DNA from: Gammaproteobacteria bacterium
GTDB taxonomy: Bacteria; Pseudomonadota; Gammaproteobacteria; Nevskiales; Nevskiaceae
Length of the DNA stretch: 64,000 nucleotides
Direction: 5' to 3'
NCBI GenBank assembly: GCA_026398875.1
Contig: JAPLSB010000023.1
Coordinates: 1 to 64,000, forward strand
The notes under the pieces are model-generated. The model was not told the DNA's origin and did no database searches. It saw nothing but the letters and a program-made list of their open reading frames with translations. A program made the position numbers and the translations under genes. Positions 18,950 to 26,597 of the stretch are shown here, piece after piece. The first letter of the stretch is position 1. Each line of letters begins with the position of its first letter.

Positions 18950-19123
18950 ATGACAACTTCCCCGACCTCGATGCAGCCGACCCCGACCACCGACGCGGGC
19001 ACGGACGTGCCGATGCCGTCGCGCCGAGCCTATGTGCCGCCGAAGCTGGAACTGCTGGGCACCGGCGAGACGCAGGCTTCGGGGATCCCGTCCGGCGCTA
19101 CCGACGGCATCTTCTATTCCTGA
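18950..19123 (+). CDS. Lasso peptide precursor (A)
   Basis: A 57-residue peptide (59 if started at the ATG at 18944). GGAG at 18938-18941 is 8 bases from the ATG at 18950 but only 2 from 18944, so 18950 is preferred. The leader has an exact YxxPxLxxxG motif (YVPPKLELLG, residues 28-37) for B1 binding, followed by TGET. The remainder is QASGIPSGATDGIFYS, with one acidic residue (Asp52) able to close the ring and a C-terminal Ser57 as kinase substrate. The exact leader/core boundary is uncertain. It lies between the sulfotransferase and cyclase genes, in the same direction. Confidence 0.85.
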   Translation: MTTSPTSMQPTPTTDAGTDVPMPSRRAYVPPKLELLGTGETQASGIPSGATDGIFYS

Positions 19124-19214
19124 CGCCGCCGGCTGCGCTGCGCGGTGGATGCCGGCCGCGCTAGGGCCGTTTCCGGGATCGTGATCAGGGTGACGGCGCC
19201 GAGGCGCTGACGAC

Positions 19215-21134
19215 ATGTTCGTGATCCGTGTTTTCGGGGCGCACGGCATCGACGTCGACGCGTCGTTGACGGCGTGGCGGCGCGAGGCCGGCGTCTGCGG
19301 CCTCACCGAGACCGCCACGCATCCGGCACCCGGCGTGATCGCCGCGTGCTTCGCGGGATCGACGTGGGCGGCAGAACCCCCCGCGCAGGGCCGGTGCGAC
19401 GCAGCCGGTCGCCTGTATCTGTTCGACGGCCGGCTGCGGCATCGCTCGGCGCTGCAGGCGGCGCTGGGACTTGCCGACTCGCCGCCGGACGATCCGGCGC
19501 TTTACGCTGCGGCCGATACTCGCTGGGCGGTTGCCGCCGGCAACCACTTGCACGGCGATTACGCGGCACTGAGCTGGGATCCGGCGACAGCTACGCTGCG
19601 CGCCGTCATCGACCATGCCTGCGGGCAGCGGCTGTACTACACCGCGACTGCCGATGGCGGCCTGTGCCTGGCCACCCATCTGCCGCTGCTGCTGGCCACG
19701 CCCGGCGTCGATCGCCGGCTTGATGGCCTGGCGCTCGGCATCGTGCCGCTGGCGCTGATCGCACCGCGCGATACGCCGTTCCGGGCAGTGGAACTGATGT
19801 CGGGCGGCTGCACGCTGCAGTTCCGTCCCGGCGGCCGACCCCAGGTTTCGCAGTGGTGGCAGCCGGCCGGGCCAGACCCGGCGGCCCGTGGCCTGCCGAG
19901 GCTTGATCTTGTCGAGCAACTGCGCGCGCAGTTCGAGGGCGCTGTCGCCGAGCATCTCGATGCCGACACGCCGATGGCGACGATGCTCAGCGGCGGTCTC
20001 GATTCGACGCTGGTTGCCGGTTTTGCTGCCCGCCGTCTGCAGGCCGAGGGGCGACCGCTGCACGGCTACACGGCCGTGCCGCATCCGGGGCTGTCGTCGC
20101 CCGCGCGGCCCGGCTGGGATGCCAGCGACTGGCGGCCGGCCGGCCTGCTGGCGGCGCGCTACCCGAACATCCGCCACGTCGCGGTGCATGCCGGCACGCC
20201 GTGCCTGATCGACCATTTCCGGCACTGGCACCAGATGAGCGCCAGCCCGGTGCGCAACTCGGCGAACTGCCAGTGGATAGATGCGATGGCCGCCGATGCG
20301 CAGCGCCACGGCTGCCGGACGCTGCTCGGCGGTGGCAAGGGCAACGCGACGATCAGCATCGAGCATGGTGATCGCGCGGTGCTCGCCCATCTCTCGGCCG
20401 GCGCGCTGCGCGAGGTCCTCGCTGCGCTGCGCCGAGCCGATGCCCCGCTGCCGCGCCAGCTGCTGCGGCTGTTGCGGACGGCGCTGTCGCCGCGGCGCTC
20501 GTCGCGGTCGCCGATGGACCGCTACTTCCCGGTGCCGGAGGGCGCCATCGCCGGCGCGCTGCTTGATGCCCGTCGCCGCCGCGTCCGCGATACCGTCGGC
20601 TGTCCGGAGCAGACGCGCCTGCGCACGATCGCGACCGGCACCGTGCTGGCACCGGACTACCGCGCGCTGCACGGCATCACGCTGCGCGATCCGACTGTCG
20701 ACCGCCCGCTGGTCGAACTGCTGCTGCAACTGCCGGTGTCCGCGACGCTGCAGGACGGCTATCACCGTGCGCTGGCGCGGCAGATCGGCGCTGGTGTCGT
20801 GCCCGACGCGATTCGCTGGCGGACGCGGCGCGGCCAGCAGTCGCCCGAACAGGACGGCTACTTCCGGCTGCACGCCGAGCAGTACCGGGATGCCTGGCGA
20901 ATCGTGTCGGCGACCCGGGTCTGTGAATGGTTCGACCGGGGCGCACTGGCAACGGCGTTCGACAAGCTGCTGGCCGGCACGGCGCAGCCGGGGCAGGGCG
21001 CGTTCATGCATCGCATCCTCGATGTCGGCCTGTTCCTCGATCACGCGGCGCGGCGCTGGGGCGTCGACGCCGATCTCGCCGAACTCGCCGACGCGCGTCC
21101 GTCGCGCACCGCGATCGCCGACAGCGCGGCCTGA
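19215..21134 (+). CDS. Lasso cyclase, asparagine synthase-like (C)
   Basis: ATP-dependent macrolactam synthetase of lasso biosynthesis; 639 residues. The N-terminal glutaminase-like domain lacks the catalytic Cys2 (it begins MFVIRVFG), as in lasso cyclases that use the peptide amine instead of glutamine. It retains the GDYAALSWD strand. The synthetase domain has the PP-loop SGGLDST at 259-265, which adenylates the Asp/Glu side chain. It follows the precursor after 91 bases. Its role is firm by family and context. Confidence 0.92.
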   Translation: MFVIRVFGAHGIDVDASLTAWRREAGVCGLTETATHPAPGVIAACFAGSTWAAEPPAQGRCDAAGRLYLFDGRLRHRSALQAALGLADSPPDDPALYAAADTRWAVAAGNHLHGDYAALSWDPATATLRAVIDHACGQRLYYTATADGGLCLATHLPLLLATPGVDRRLDGLALGIVPLALIAPRDTPFRAVELMSGGCTLQFRPGGRPQVSQWWQPAGPDPAARGLPRLDLVEQLRAQFEGAVAEHLDADTPMATMLSGGLDSTLVAGFAARRLQAEGRPLHGYTAVPHPGLSSPARPGWDASDWRPAGLLAARYPNIRHVAVHAGTPCLIDHFRHWHQMSASPVRNSANCQWIDAMAADAQRHGCRTLLGGGKGNATISIEHGDRAVLAHLSAGALREVLAALRRADAPLPRQLLRLLRTALSPRRSSRSPMDRYFPVPEGAIAGALLDARRRRVRDTVGCPEQTRLRTIATGTVLAPDYRALHGITLRDPTVDRPLVELLLQLPVSATLQDGYHRALARQIGAGVVPDAIRWRTRRGQQSPEQDGYFRLHAEQYRDAWRIVSATRVCEWFDRGALATAFDKLLAGTAQPGQGAFMHRILDVGLFLDHAARRWGVDADLAELADARPSRTAIADSAA

Positions 21135-21189
21135 TCCGCTGCGGCTGCGACCCGGCACAATGCCGGCCGAACCCTGACGGATTCCCTGC

Positions 21190-22101
21190 ATGCTCCGGAT
21201 CGGCATCGACCTCGGCGGCACCAAGATCGAAGGCATCGTGCTGCGTGACACGACCGAGGTCATCGCGCGGCAGCGTGTTGCGACGCCCGGTGGCGATTAC
21301 CGCGCGACAGTCGCAGCGGTCGCGGCGCTGGTCTCCGGTCTCGAACGCGAAGTCGGCGCCGGTGGCTTGCCGGTCGGCATCGGCCATCCGGGCGCGATCT
21401 CGCCGTTCACCGGGCTGATCAAGAACGCCAATTCGACCTGCCTGAACGACCAGCCGCTGCAGGCGGATCTGCAACAGGCACTCGGCCGCCCGGTGCGGAT
21501 GGCCAACGACGCCGACTGCCTGGCGCTCAGCGAAGCGCAGGCCGATGGTGCGGGCGCCGGCGCGGCCTGCGTGTTCGCGGTGATCCTCGGCACCGGCGTC
21601 GGCGGCGGCATCGTCATCGACGGCCGGCTGCGTACCGGCCCGAACGCGATCGCCGGCGAATGGGGCCACAACCCGCTGCCGTGGCCGCGCCCGGACTGGC
21701 ACGAGGTGCCCGGTCCGCTCGGCTGGGATGGCCGCTTCGGGGCGATCGAGGACTGGCTGTCCGGCCCGGCGCTGGCGCGCGATCACCGCGACGTCAGTGG
21801 TGCGCAGCTGAGCGGCGAGCAGATCGTTGCCGCTGCGGCAGCGGGTGATAGCGCCTGCATCGCCACGCTGGCGCGCCATCAGGACCGGCTGGCGCGGGCG
21901 CTGGCCAGCGTCATCAACCTGCTTGACCCGGAAGTGATCGTGCTCGGCGGCGGCATGAGCCGGATCGCCGCGATCTACGACGCCGTGCCGACGCTGTGGA
22001 CGCGCTGGGTGTTCAGCGATCGGGTCGCGACCCGGCTGCTGCCGGCCCGGCACGGTGACAGCAGCGGCGTGCGCGGTGCTGCCTGGCTGTGGCCAGGCTG
22101 A
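21190..22101 (+). CDS. ROK family sugar kinase (fructokinase-like)
   Basis: 303 residues; probably phosphorylates a hexose with ATP in the cytoplasm. The N-terminal phosphate motif is RIGIDLGGTKIEGIV, MANDADCLALSE carries the catalytic Asp, the GTGVGGGIV loop is present, and GEWGHNPLPWP is the fructokinase-type substrate loop. The zinc-binding CxCGxxGCxE motif is missing; the equivalent stretch reads GWDGRFGAIEDWLSG. It lies 55 bases after the lasso cyclase, on the same strand, and has no obvious role in peptide biosynthesis. Confidence 0.87.
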   Translation: MLRIGIDLGGTKIEGIVLRDTTEVIARQRVATPGGDYRATVAAVAALVSGLEREVGAGGLPVGIGHPGAISPFTGLIKNANSTCLNDQPLQADLQQALGRPVRMANDADCLALSEAQADGAGAGAACVFAVILGTGVGGGIVIDGRLRTGPNAIAGEWGHNPLPWPRPDWHEVPGPLGWDGRFGAIEDWLSGPALARDHRDVSGAQLSGEQIVAAAAAGDSACIATLARHQDRLARALASVINLLDPEVIVLGGGMSRIAAIYDAVPTLWTRWVFSDRVATRLLPARHGDSSGVRGAAWLWPG

Positions 22102-22105
22102 GGCT

Positions 22106-23011
22106 TCAGCGCAGCAGGCGGCGCACGAAGTCGCCGATGGCCGCGACCGCCTGATCGGCTTCCGGCATCCAGCCGGCCATCACCTGCCAGACGTGCCACA
22201 GGCCCATGCGGTGCTCCAGCGTGACGTCGACGCCGGCCTTGCGCGCCGCGTCGGCAAGGCGCAGCGAATCGTCGAGCAGCACCTCGTCGTCACCGACCTG
22301 AATCAGCATCTTCGGCAGGCCCTTGAGGTTCGCGAACAGCGGCGACAGCCGCGGGTCGGCCAGCGGCAGGCCATTGGCGAACTCGCGGGCAGCGCGGTCG
22401 ATGCCGCGCACGGTCAGCAGGCGATCGCGCTCGGCGCGCGTGCCCATCGACCGGCCGCTCGACGACATGTCGGTCCATGGCGACAGCAGCACCAGGCCGG
22501 CTGGCAGCGGCAGCCCGGCGTCGCGCAGCGCGATGGCGGTGACCAGCGCCAGGTTACCGCCAGCCGAATCGCCGCCGATCACCAGTTTTGACGGCGCGAG
22601 GCCATCGGCCAGCAGTGCCTTCCAGCCGGCCACGGCATCGTCGAGCGCGGCCGGATACGGATGCTCCGGCGCCAGCCGGTAGTCGATCGCGATCACCGTT
22701 GCGCCGGAGGCCTTGGCGACATGCGCCAGCATGCCGCGATGGGTGCGCGGCGAGCCGCCGAGATAGGCGCCGCCATGCAGGTAGTACAGCACCTGACCAC
22801 TGGTCGCGCCCTTCGGCGTCAGCTTTTCGGCCGGCCGGCCAGCCAGCGTGATCGGCTCGATCCGGGTACCGCGCGGCACGTGGGTGATCAGCCCGGCAAT
22901 GCGTTCCAGCTTCGGCCGCATCACCGCAGCGGGCGAGGCCAGCACCGGCTGCAGCAGCAGCTGGTTCACGGGGCCGAACAGGCGGGCGCGCAGGCTCAGG
23001 GAAGCGGTCAT
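22106..23011 (-). CDS. Alpha/beta hydrolase, hormone-sensitive lipase family esterase
   Basis: 301-residue serine esterase of the HSL family. It has the HGGAY oxyanion motif (79-83), the nucleophile elbow GGDSAGG (Ser149), the acid region IQVGDDEVLLDDS and the catalytic His in GLWHVWQ. No signal peptide is seen. The ATG at 23011 is preferred over an in-frame GTG at 23041. It converges on the ROK kinase with a 4-base gap. Confidence 0.9.
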   Translation of the reverse strand: MTASLSLRARLFGPVNQLLLQPVLASPAAVMRPKLERIAGLITHVPRGTRIEPITLAGRPAEKLTPKGATSGQVLYYLHGGAYLGGSPRTHRGMLAHVAKASGATVIAIDYRLAPEHPYPAALDDAVAGWKALLADGLAPSKLVIGGDSAGGNLALVTAIALRDAGLPLPAGLVLLSPWTDMSSSGRSMGTRAERDRLLTVRGIDRAAREFANGLPLADPRLSPLFANLKGLPKMLIQVGDDEVLLDDSLRLADAARKAGVDVTLEHRMGLWHVWQVMAGWMPEADQAVAAIGDFVRRLLR

Positions 23012-23183
23012 CGGATCGGGATCAGGAACGAATCGGGGCACCGAGCGTAGCTCAGGCCAGCGGCTGACGGGCAGCGCGGCCGGCGTCAGCGTTGAACTGT
23101 CGGCACGACGGAAATGTCACTGCCGGGTCGTTATGATGGCCCGCCGCGTCTTGCGGCCGATACCTGCTCCTCGGGAACGTCCG

Positions 23184-24089
23184 ATGTCACTGCTCCGAAT
23201 CCGCACCCTGCTCCGCGCCGTCGCGCTGCTGGCCGCCGCCACCGCGATCAGCGGCTGCATGGAAGGTCGCGATGCCTATGCGGTCACCGATAGCGGCACC
23301 TTGATCAAGTTCCAGACCGATGATCCCGGCTCGATCGACAACGAGGTCACGATCACCGGGCTCGACAGCGGTGAAACGCTGCTGCAGATCGATTTCCGCA
23401 CCGAGAACGGTCTGCTCTATGGCCTGACCAGCAGCAACCGCATTGCCACGATCGATGCCGATACCGGCGTTGCGACGCTGGTCAGTGCAACACCGTTCCT
23501 GGCGGCGCCGGCGACGCTGAACCAGCCGGTGATGGACATCAACTCATCGCAGGATTTCATCCGCGTGATCGACTACCAGCCCGGTGGCAGCAGCACCGAA
23601 ACCAATATTCTCCGGGTCGACCCGGACACCGGCGCGCGGATCCAGAGCGATGGCACGGCGCTGCGCTACAACGACAGCGACAGCAACGACGGCGAGATTC
23701 CGCAGCTGGCGGCGATCGCCCACTCGAACAACGATCTCGATGCCACGACGTCGACGCTGTACGGGCTCGACTTCACGACGCAGAACCTAGTGCGCATCAC
23801 CAATGCCGGCGTGCTGACCTCGCTCGGCGTGCTCGATCGCCAGTTCGTGTCGGCCGCCGGTTTCGACATCGTTCGCGAGCGCGGCGACAACCCGGAAGAC
23901 CTCGGCATCGCCTATGTCGCGATTGCCGAGCGCAACAACACGGCGCGCTTCTACGAGATCGATCTGGCGGACGGCAACACCTCGGACGCCGCCTCGAACA
24001 ATGGCGGCGCGACCATCGGTGGCGACCGCCAGATCCGTTCGCTGGCGGTGTCGCCGAAGCCGCCGAAGCGCGACGGCTTCCAGTTCTGA
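23184..24089 (+). CDS. DUF4394 domain lipoprotein
   Basis: 301 residues. A lipoprotein signal with lipobox ISGC (Cys25) is followed by a domain resembling DUF4394, which has beta-propeller-like repeats: YAVTDSGTLIKFQTD, LIQ-type ITGLDSGETLLQIDFR, LYGLTSSNRIATIDADTG. Probably an envelope protein of unknown function. The ATG at 23184 was chosen for the signal peptide. A hairpin terminator follows 27 bases after the stop. Confidence 0.8.
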   Translation: MSLLRIRTLLRAVALLAAATAISGCMEGRDAYAVTDSGTLIKFQTDDPGSIDNEVTITGLDSGETLLQIDFRTENGLLYGLTSSNRIATIDADTGVATLVSATPFLAAPATLNQPVMDINSSQDFIRVIDYQPGGSSTETNILRVDPDTGARIQSDGTALRYNDSDSNDGEIPQLAAIAHSNNDLDATTSTLYGLDFTTQNLVRITNAGVLTSLGVLDRQFVSAAGFDIVRERGDNPEDLGIAYVAIAERNNTARFYEIDLADGNTSDAASNNGGATIGGDRQIRSLAVSPKPPKRDGFQF

Positions 24090-24116
24090 GCACCGGCAGT
24101 CGCTGCTCGATGTGAC

Positions 24117-24140
24117 GAGGCCCGCCGAAACGCGGGCCTC
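24117..24140 (+). terminator. Hairpin terminator after the DUF4394 gene
   Basis: Nine-bp perfect stem (GAGGCCCGC / GCGGGCCTC) with a 6-base loop, followed by a weak T-rich tail (TTGCATT). It lies just after the DUF4394 gene, convergent with the PhoX gene. Confidence 0.65.
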
Positions 24141-24188
24141 TTGCATTGCGGCGTGCGCGGCGCCGACACGCAGCTGATCCGGAAAACG

Positions 24189-24221
24189 AAAAAAGCCCGC
24201 CGGCTTGCGCCGACGGGCTTT
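24189..24221 (-). terminator. Rho-independent terminator of the PhoX gene
   Basis: A 13-position stem (one mismatch) between 24192-24204 and 24209-24221, with a 4-base loop. On the minus strand it is followed by a run of T (24191-24194 read as A on plus, extended by further A). It lies 16 bases past the phosphatase stop. Confidence 0.8.
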
Positions 24222-24236
24222 CGTGCTGCAACCGCC

Positions 24237-26432
24237 TTACAGGCCGACGATGCCGAAGTCGTCCTTGACGATCGCCAAGGTTGCCGAACGCGGACGGCTC
24301 AGGCCGCCGCCCGGGAAGTGGCTTTCATACAGCTCCGGGCTGCCGATCTGCGAGGCCGGCGTGTTCTCGCCCGGGTGCTGAATGTTGACGAACAGCACGC
24401 GGCCATCCGGCGTCGAATCCAGACCGGTGATCTCGGCGCCCTTCGGCCCGACCAGGAAGCGGCGCAGCCGCGACTCGGTGGCCTTGGCACCGACCGGCGT
24501 CTGCACGCCGTTGATGGTGACGGTGCCGCCATCGCCAACCCGGCCCGGCACGGCGGCCAGCAGCATGCAGTTGGTGACGTCGGTGTAGGCGCCGTCGTCG
24601 GTCTGGATCCACAGCAGACCGTTCGAGTCGTTGGTCTCGCGGCCGAACCACAGGCCGTCCGGGCTGGAGAAGTCGTTGACATCGGTCAGGCCGGAAACGT
24701 TGACGTTCGCCGGATCGGCATCCGCCTGGGCACCGAAGCCGAAGATGTCCCAGCGGAACGACGTCGCCGACGAATTGTTGCCATCTTCGCGGAAGCGAAT
24801 GATGTGGCCGTTGACGTTGCCGCGCTGGGTGGCAGCACCCTTCTGGTCCGCGTACGAACGCGGGTTCGCGGCATCGACCGCCGGGCCCGTGGTGCCGCGC
24901 GTCGAGTTGTTGGTCAGCGTGAAATAGACCTCGCCGTTGACGCGGTTGACCGCTGCCCATTCCGGGCGATCCATCTTGGTGGCGCCGACCGCGTCGGCCG
25001 CCAGACGCGCATGGATCAGCACATCCGCCTGCGAGCTGAACGGATAGATCGCATTGTTCGGGTCGAGCCCGTTGATGCCGAAGATCAGCGGAATCCAGGT
25101 GCCGGTGCCGGAGGCGTCGAAGCGGGCGACATAGACCGTGCCGCTGTCCAGATACTTGTCACCAACGGCAAGCCGGTCCGGACGAGCCAGATCGCGCGGA
25201 TCGAGGCGGGCGCTCGACACGAACTTGTAGATGTACTCGTTGCGCGAATCGCAGCCCTGATAGAAGACCACCGGGCGGCCCGGCACGAAGTTCGCCGGCC
25301 AGGCGCCTTCGCGGAAGAAACGCGCCATCGCGGTGCGCTTGCGCGGCGTCGACTGCGGATCGTAAGGATCGATTTCGACGACCCAGCCGAAGGTGTTCGG
25401 CGCGTTGCGGAAATCGTCGGCCGGGGTGGCGCCGGTCACCGTGGCATCCCAGCGCGAGAAACGGGTGTCGCTCGGATCCGACGGCACCACCGTGGTCCAG
25501 CCGTAGTTGCCGGCTGCACCGGCAGGAATGCTGTAGCGGTTCAGCGCCGTCACTTCGGCGGCGCTGCGGTTGGCGTTGTCGCCGGCGGCGCGGCGGAAGT
25601 AGAACGCCCAGTTCTCTTCGCAGGTCAGGTAGGTGCCCCAGGGCGTGAAGCCGTTGGCGCAGTTGTTGACCGTGCCACGCGTGCGCGTGCCGTTCGGCGA
25701 GTAGCGGGTGACCACCTGCGGATCGCCGGCGACCGGGCCGCTCAAGATCACGTCGGTCAGCGAGGTGATGCGGCGGTTGTAGCGCGAGCCGCGGTTGAAG
25801 GCGACCGGGTTGCTGCGCGACGGGCCCGGCACCAGCTCGACGATGCTGACGCCGTGGGCGTTCATTTCCTTGATCACTTCGTCCGCCACCGGGCGGACGC
25901 CACCGACGACGGTCGCGCCGTTGGCGTGCAGGAACGGCTGGGTGATGTTCTCGTGGTTGATGCACAGCAGGCCGCGCCGCGAGTTGCGCGGATCCGGGCG
26001 CGTGCCGTCGCTGCTCAGGCCGAAGTAGTACATGCCGTCGTGGTGGTCGCCGGCGCGGAAGGCGTAGGAATCACCGGTTTCGCTGCCGTCGCCGACATAG
26101 GCCGGCGTCGACGACGTCAGTGCTTCGCCGGTCGGCGTCAGCACGGTGACGCTGTAGCCGGGCGGCACGGTGACGGTATCGGCGAGGTTCTTGGCGACCG
26201 GGTTGAAGCTCAGGCTGAAGCCGGCCGGCAATGCCTTGGCATCCGGGCTGGCCAGCATGCCGGCGCTGCCGGCGGTGAAGGCGGCGGCAGCACCGAGGCC
26301 ACCGACCAGCACTTCGCGGCGCGACAGCCGCGCATCGACCATGCTCTGCAGGGTCGGGTTGTTCGAATCGTTGGTGCAGACATCGTCGTCATGACGATGG
26401 GCGCTGTGCTCGCTGATCTCAAAATCCTTCAT
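24237..26432 (-). CDS. PhoX family phosphatase (DUF839), Tat-exported
   Basis: 731-residue protein of the PhoX/DUF839 family: calcium/iron-dependent alkaline phosphatases that release phosphate from organic esters in the periplasm. A twin-arginine signal (LSRREVLVGGLGAAAAF, Arg38-Arg39) follows an N-terminal pre-region. Family blocks include LLCINHEN, TPWGTYLTCEENWAFYF, GWVVEIDPYDP and DSPDGLWFG-like SSPDGLWFG. The ATG is preceded by AGGAG at good spacing. I see no convincing Pho box upstream. A palindrome lies 30 bases upstream of the start. Confidence 0.9.
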   Translation of the reverse strand: MKDFEISEHSAHRHDDDVCTNDSNNPTLQSMVDARLSRREVLVGGLGAAAAFTAGSAGMLASPDAKALPAGFSLSFNPVAKNLADTVTVPPGYSVTVLTPTGEALTSSTPAYVGDGSETGDSYAFRAGDHHDGMYYFGLSSDGTRPDPRNSRRGLLCINHENITQPFLHANGATVVGGVRPVADEVIKEMNAHGVSIVELVPGPSRSNPVAFNRGSRYNRRITSLTDVILSGPVAGDPQVVTRYSPNGTRTRGTVNNCANGFTPWGTYLTCEENWAFYFRRAAGDNANRSAAEVTALNRYSIPAGAAGNYGWTTVVPSDPSDTRFSRWDATVTGATPADDFRNAPNTFGWVVEIDPYDPQSTPRKRTAMARFFREGAWPANFVPGRPVVFYQGCDSRNEYIYKFVSSARLDPRDLARPDRLAVGDKYLDSGTVYVARFDASGTGTWIPLIFGINGLDPNNAIYPFSSQADVLIHARLAADAVGATKMDRPEWAAVNRVNGEVYFTLTNNSTRGTTGPAVDAANPRSYADQKGAATQRGNVNGHIIRFREDGNNSSATSFRWDIFGFGAQADADPANVNVSGLTDVNDFSSPDGLWFGRETNDSNGLLWIQTDDGAYTDVTNCMLLAAVPGRVGDGGTVTINGVQTPVGAKATESRLRRFLVGPKGAEITGLDSTPDGRVLFVNIQHPGENTPASQIGSPELYESHFPGGGLSRPRSATLAIVKDDFGIVGL

Positions 26433-26461
26433 CGCTGGCTCCTGGGCGGGTGGCTGATCGG

Positions 26462-26484
26462 GTGACGGTGAGGCGCACCGTCAC
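26462..26484. promoter_or_regulatory. Perfect palindrome upstream of the PhoX gene
   Basis: GTGACGGTG and CACCGTCAC form a perfect 9-base inverted repeat around a 5-base centre, 30 bases upstream of the phosphatase start. It lies in the 165-base region shared with the divergent M61 peptidase gene. It could be an operator or a 5'-UTR hairpin. Confidence 0.4.
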
Positions 26485-26597
26485 GTTGAGCCACGGAGCC
26501 TAGCCAGCGGATGTGTCGTTTCCTTGTCAGTGGCGTCGCCGGCTGTCGCCCGGCGGTAACATCACGGCAGCCCTTTCGATCACCTTCCGAGCTCTCC

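Noticed and set aside
26433..26597. Pho box in front of the PhoX gene
   Set aside because: Two TGTC-like half-sites occur, but their spacing is about 19 bases instead of 11 and the second is imperfect.
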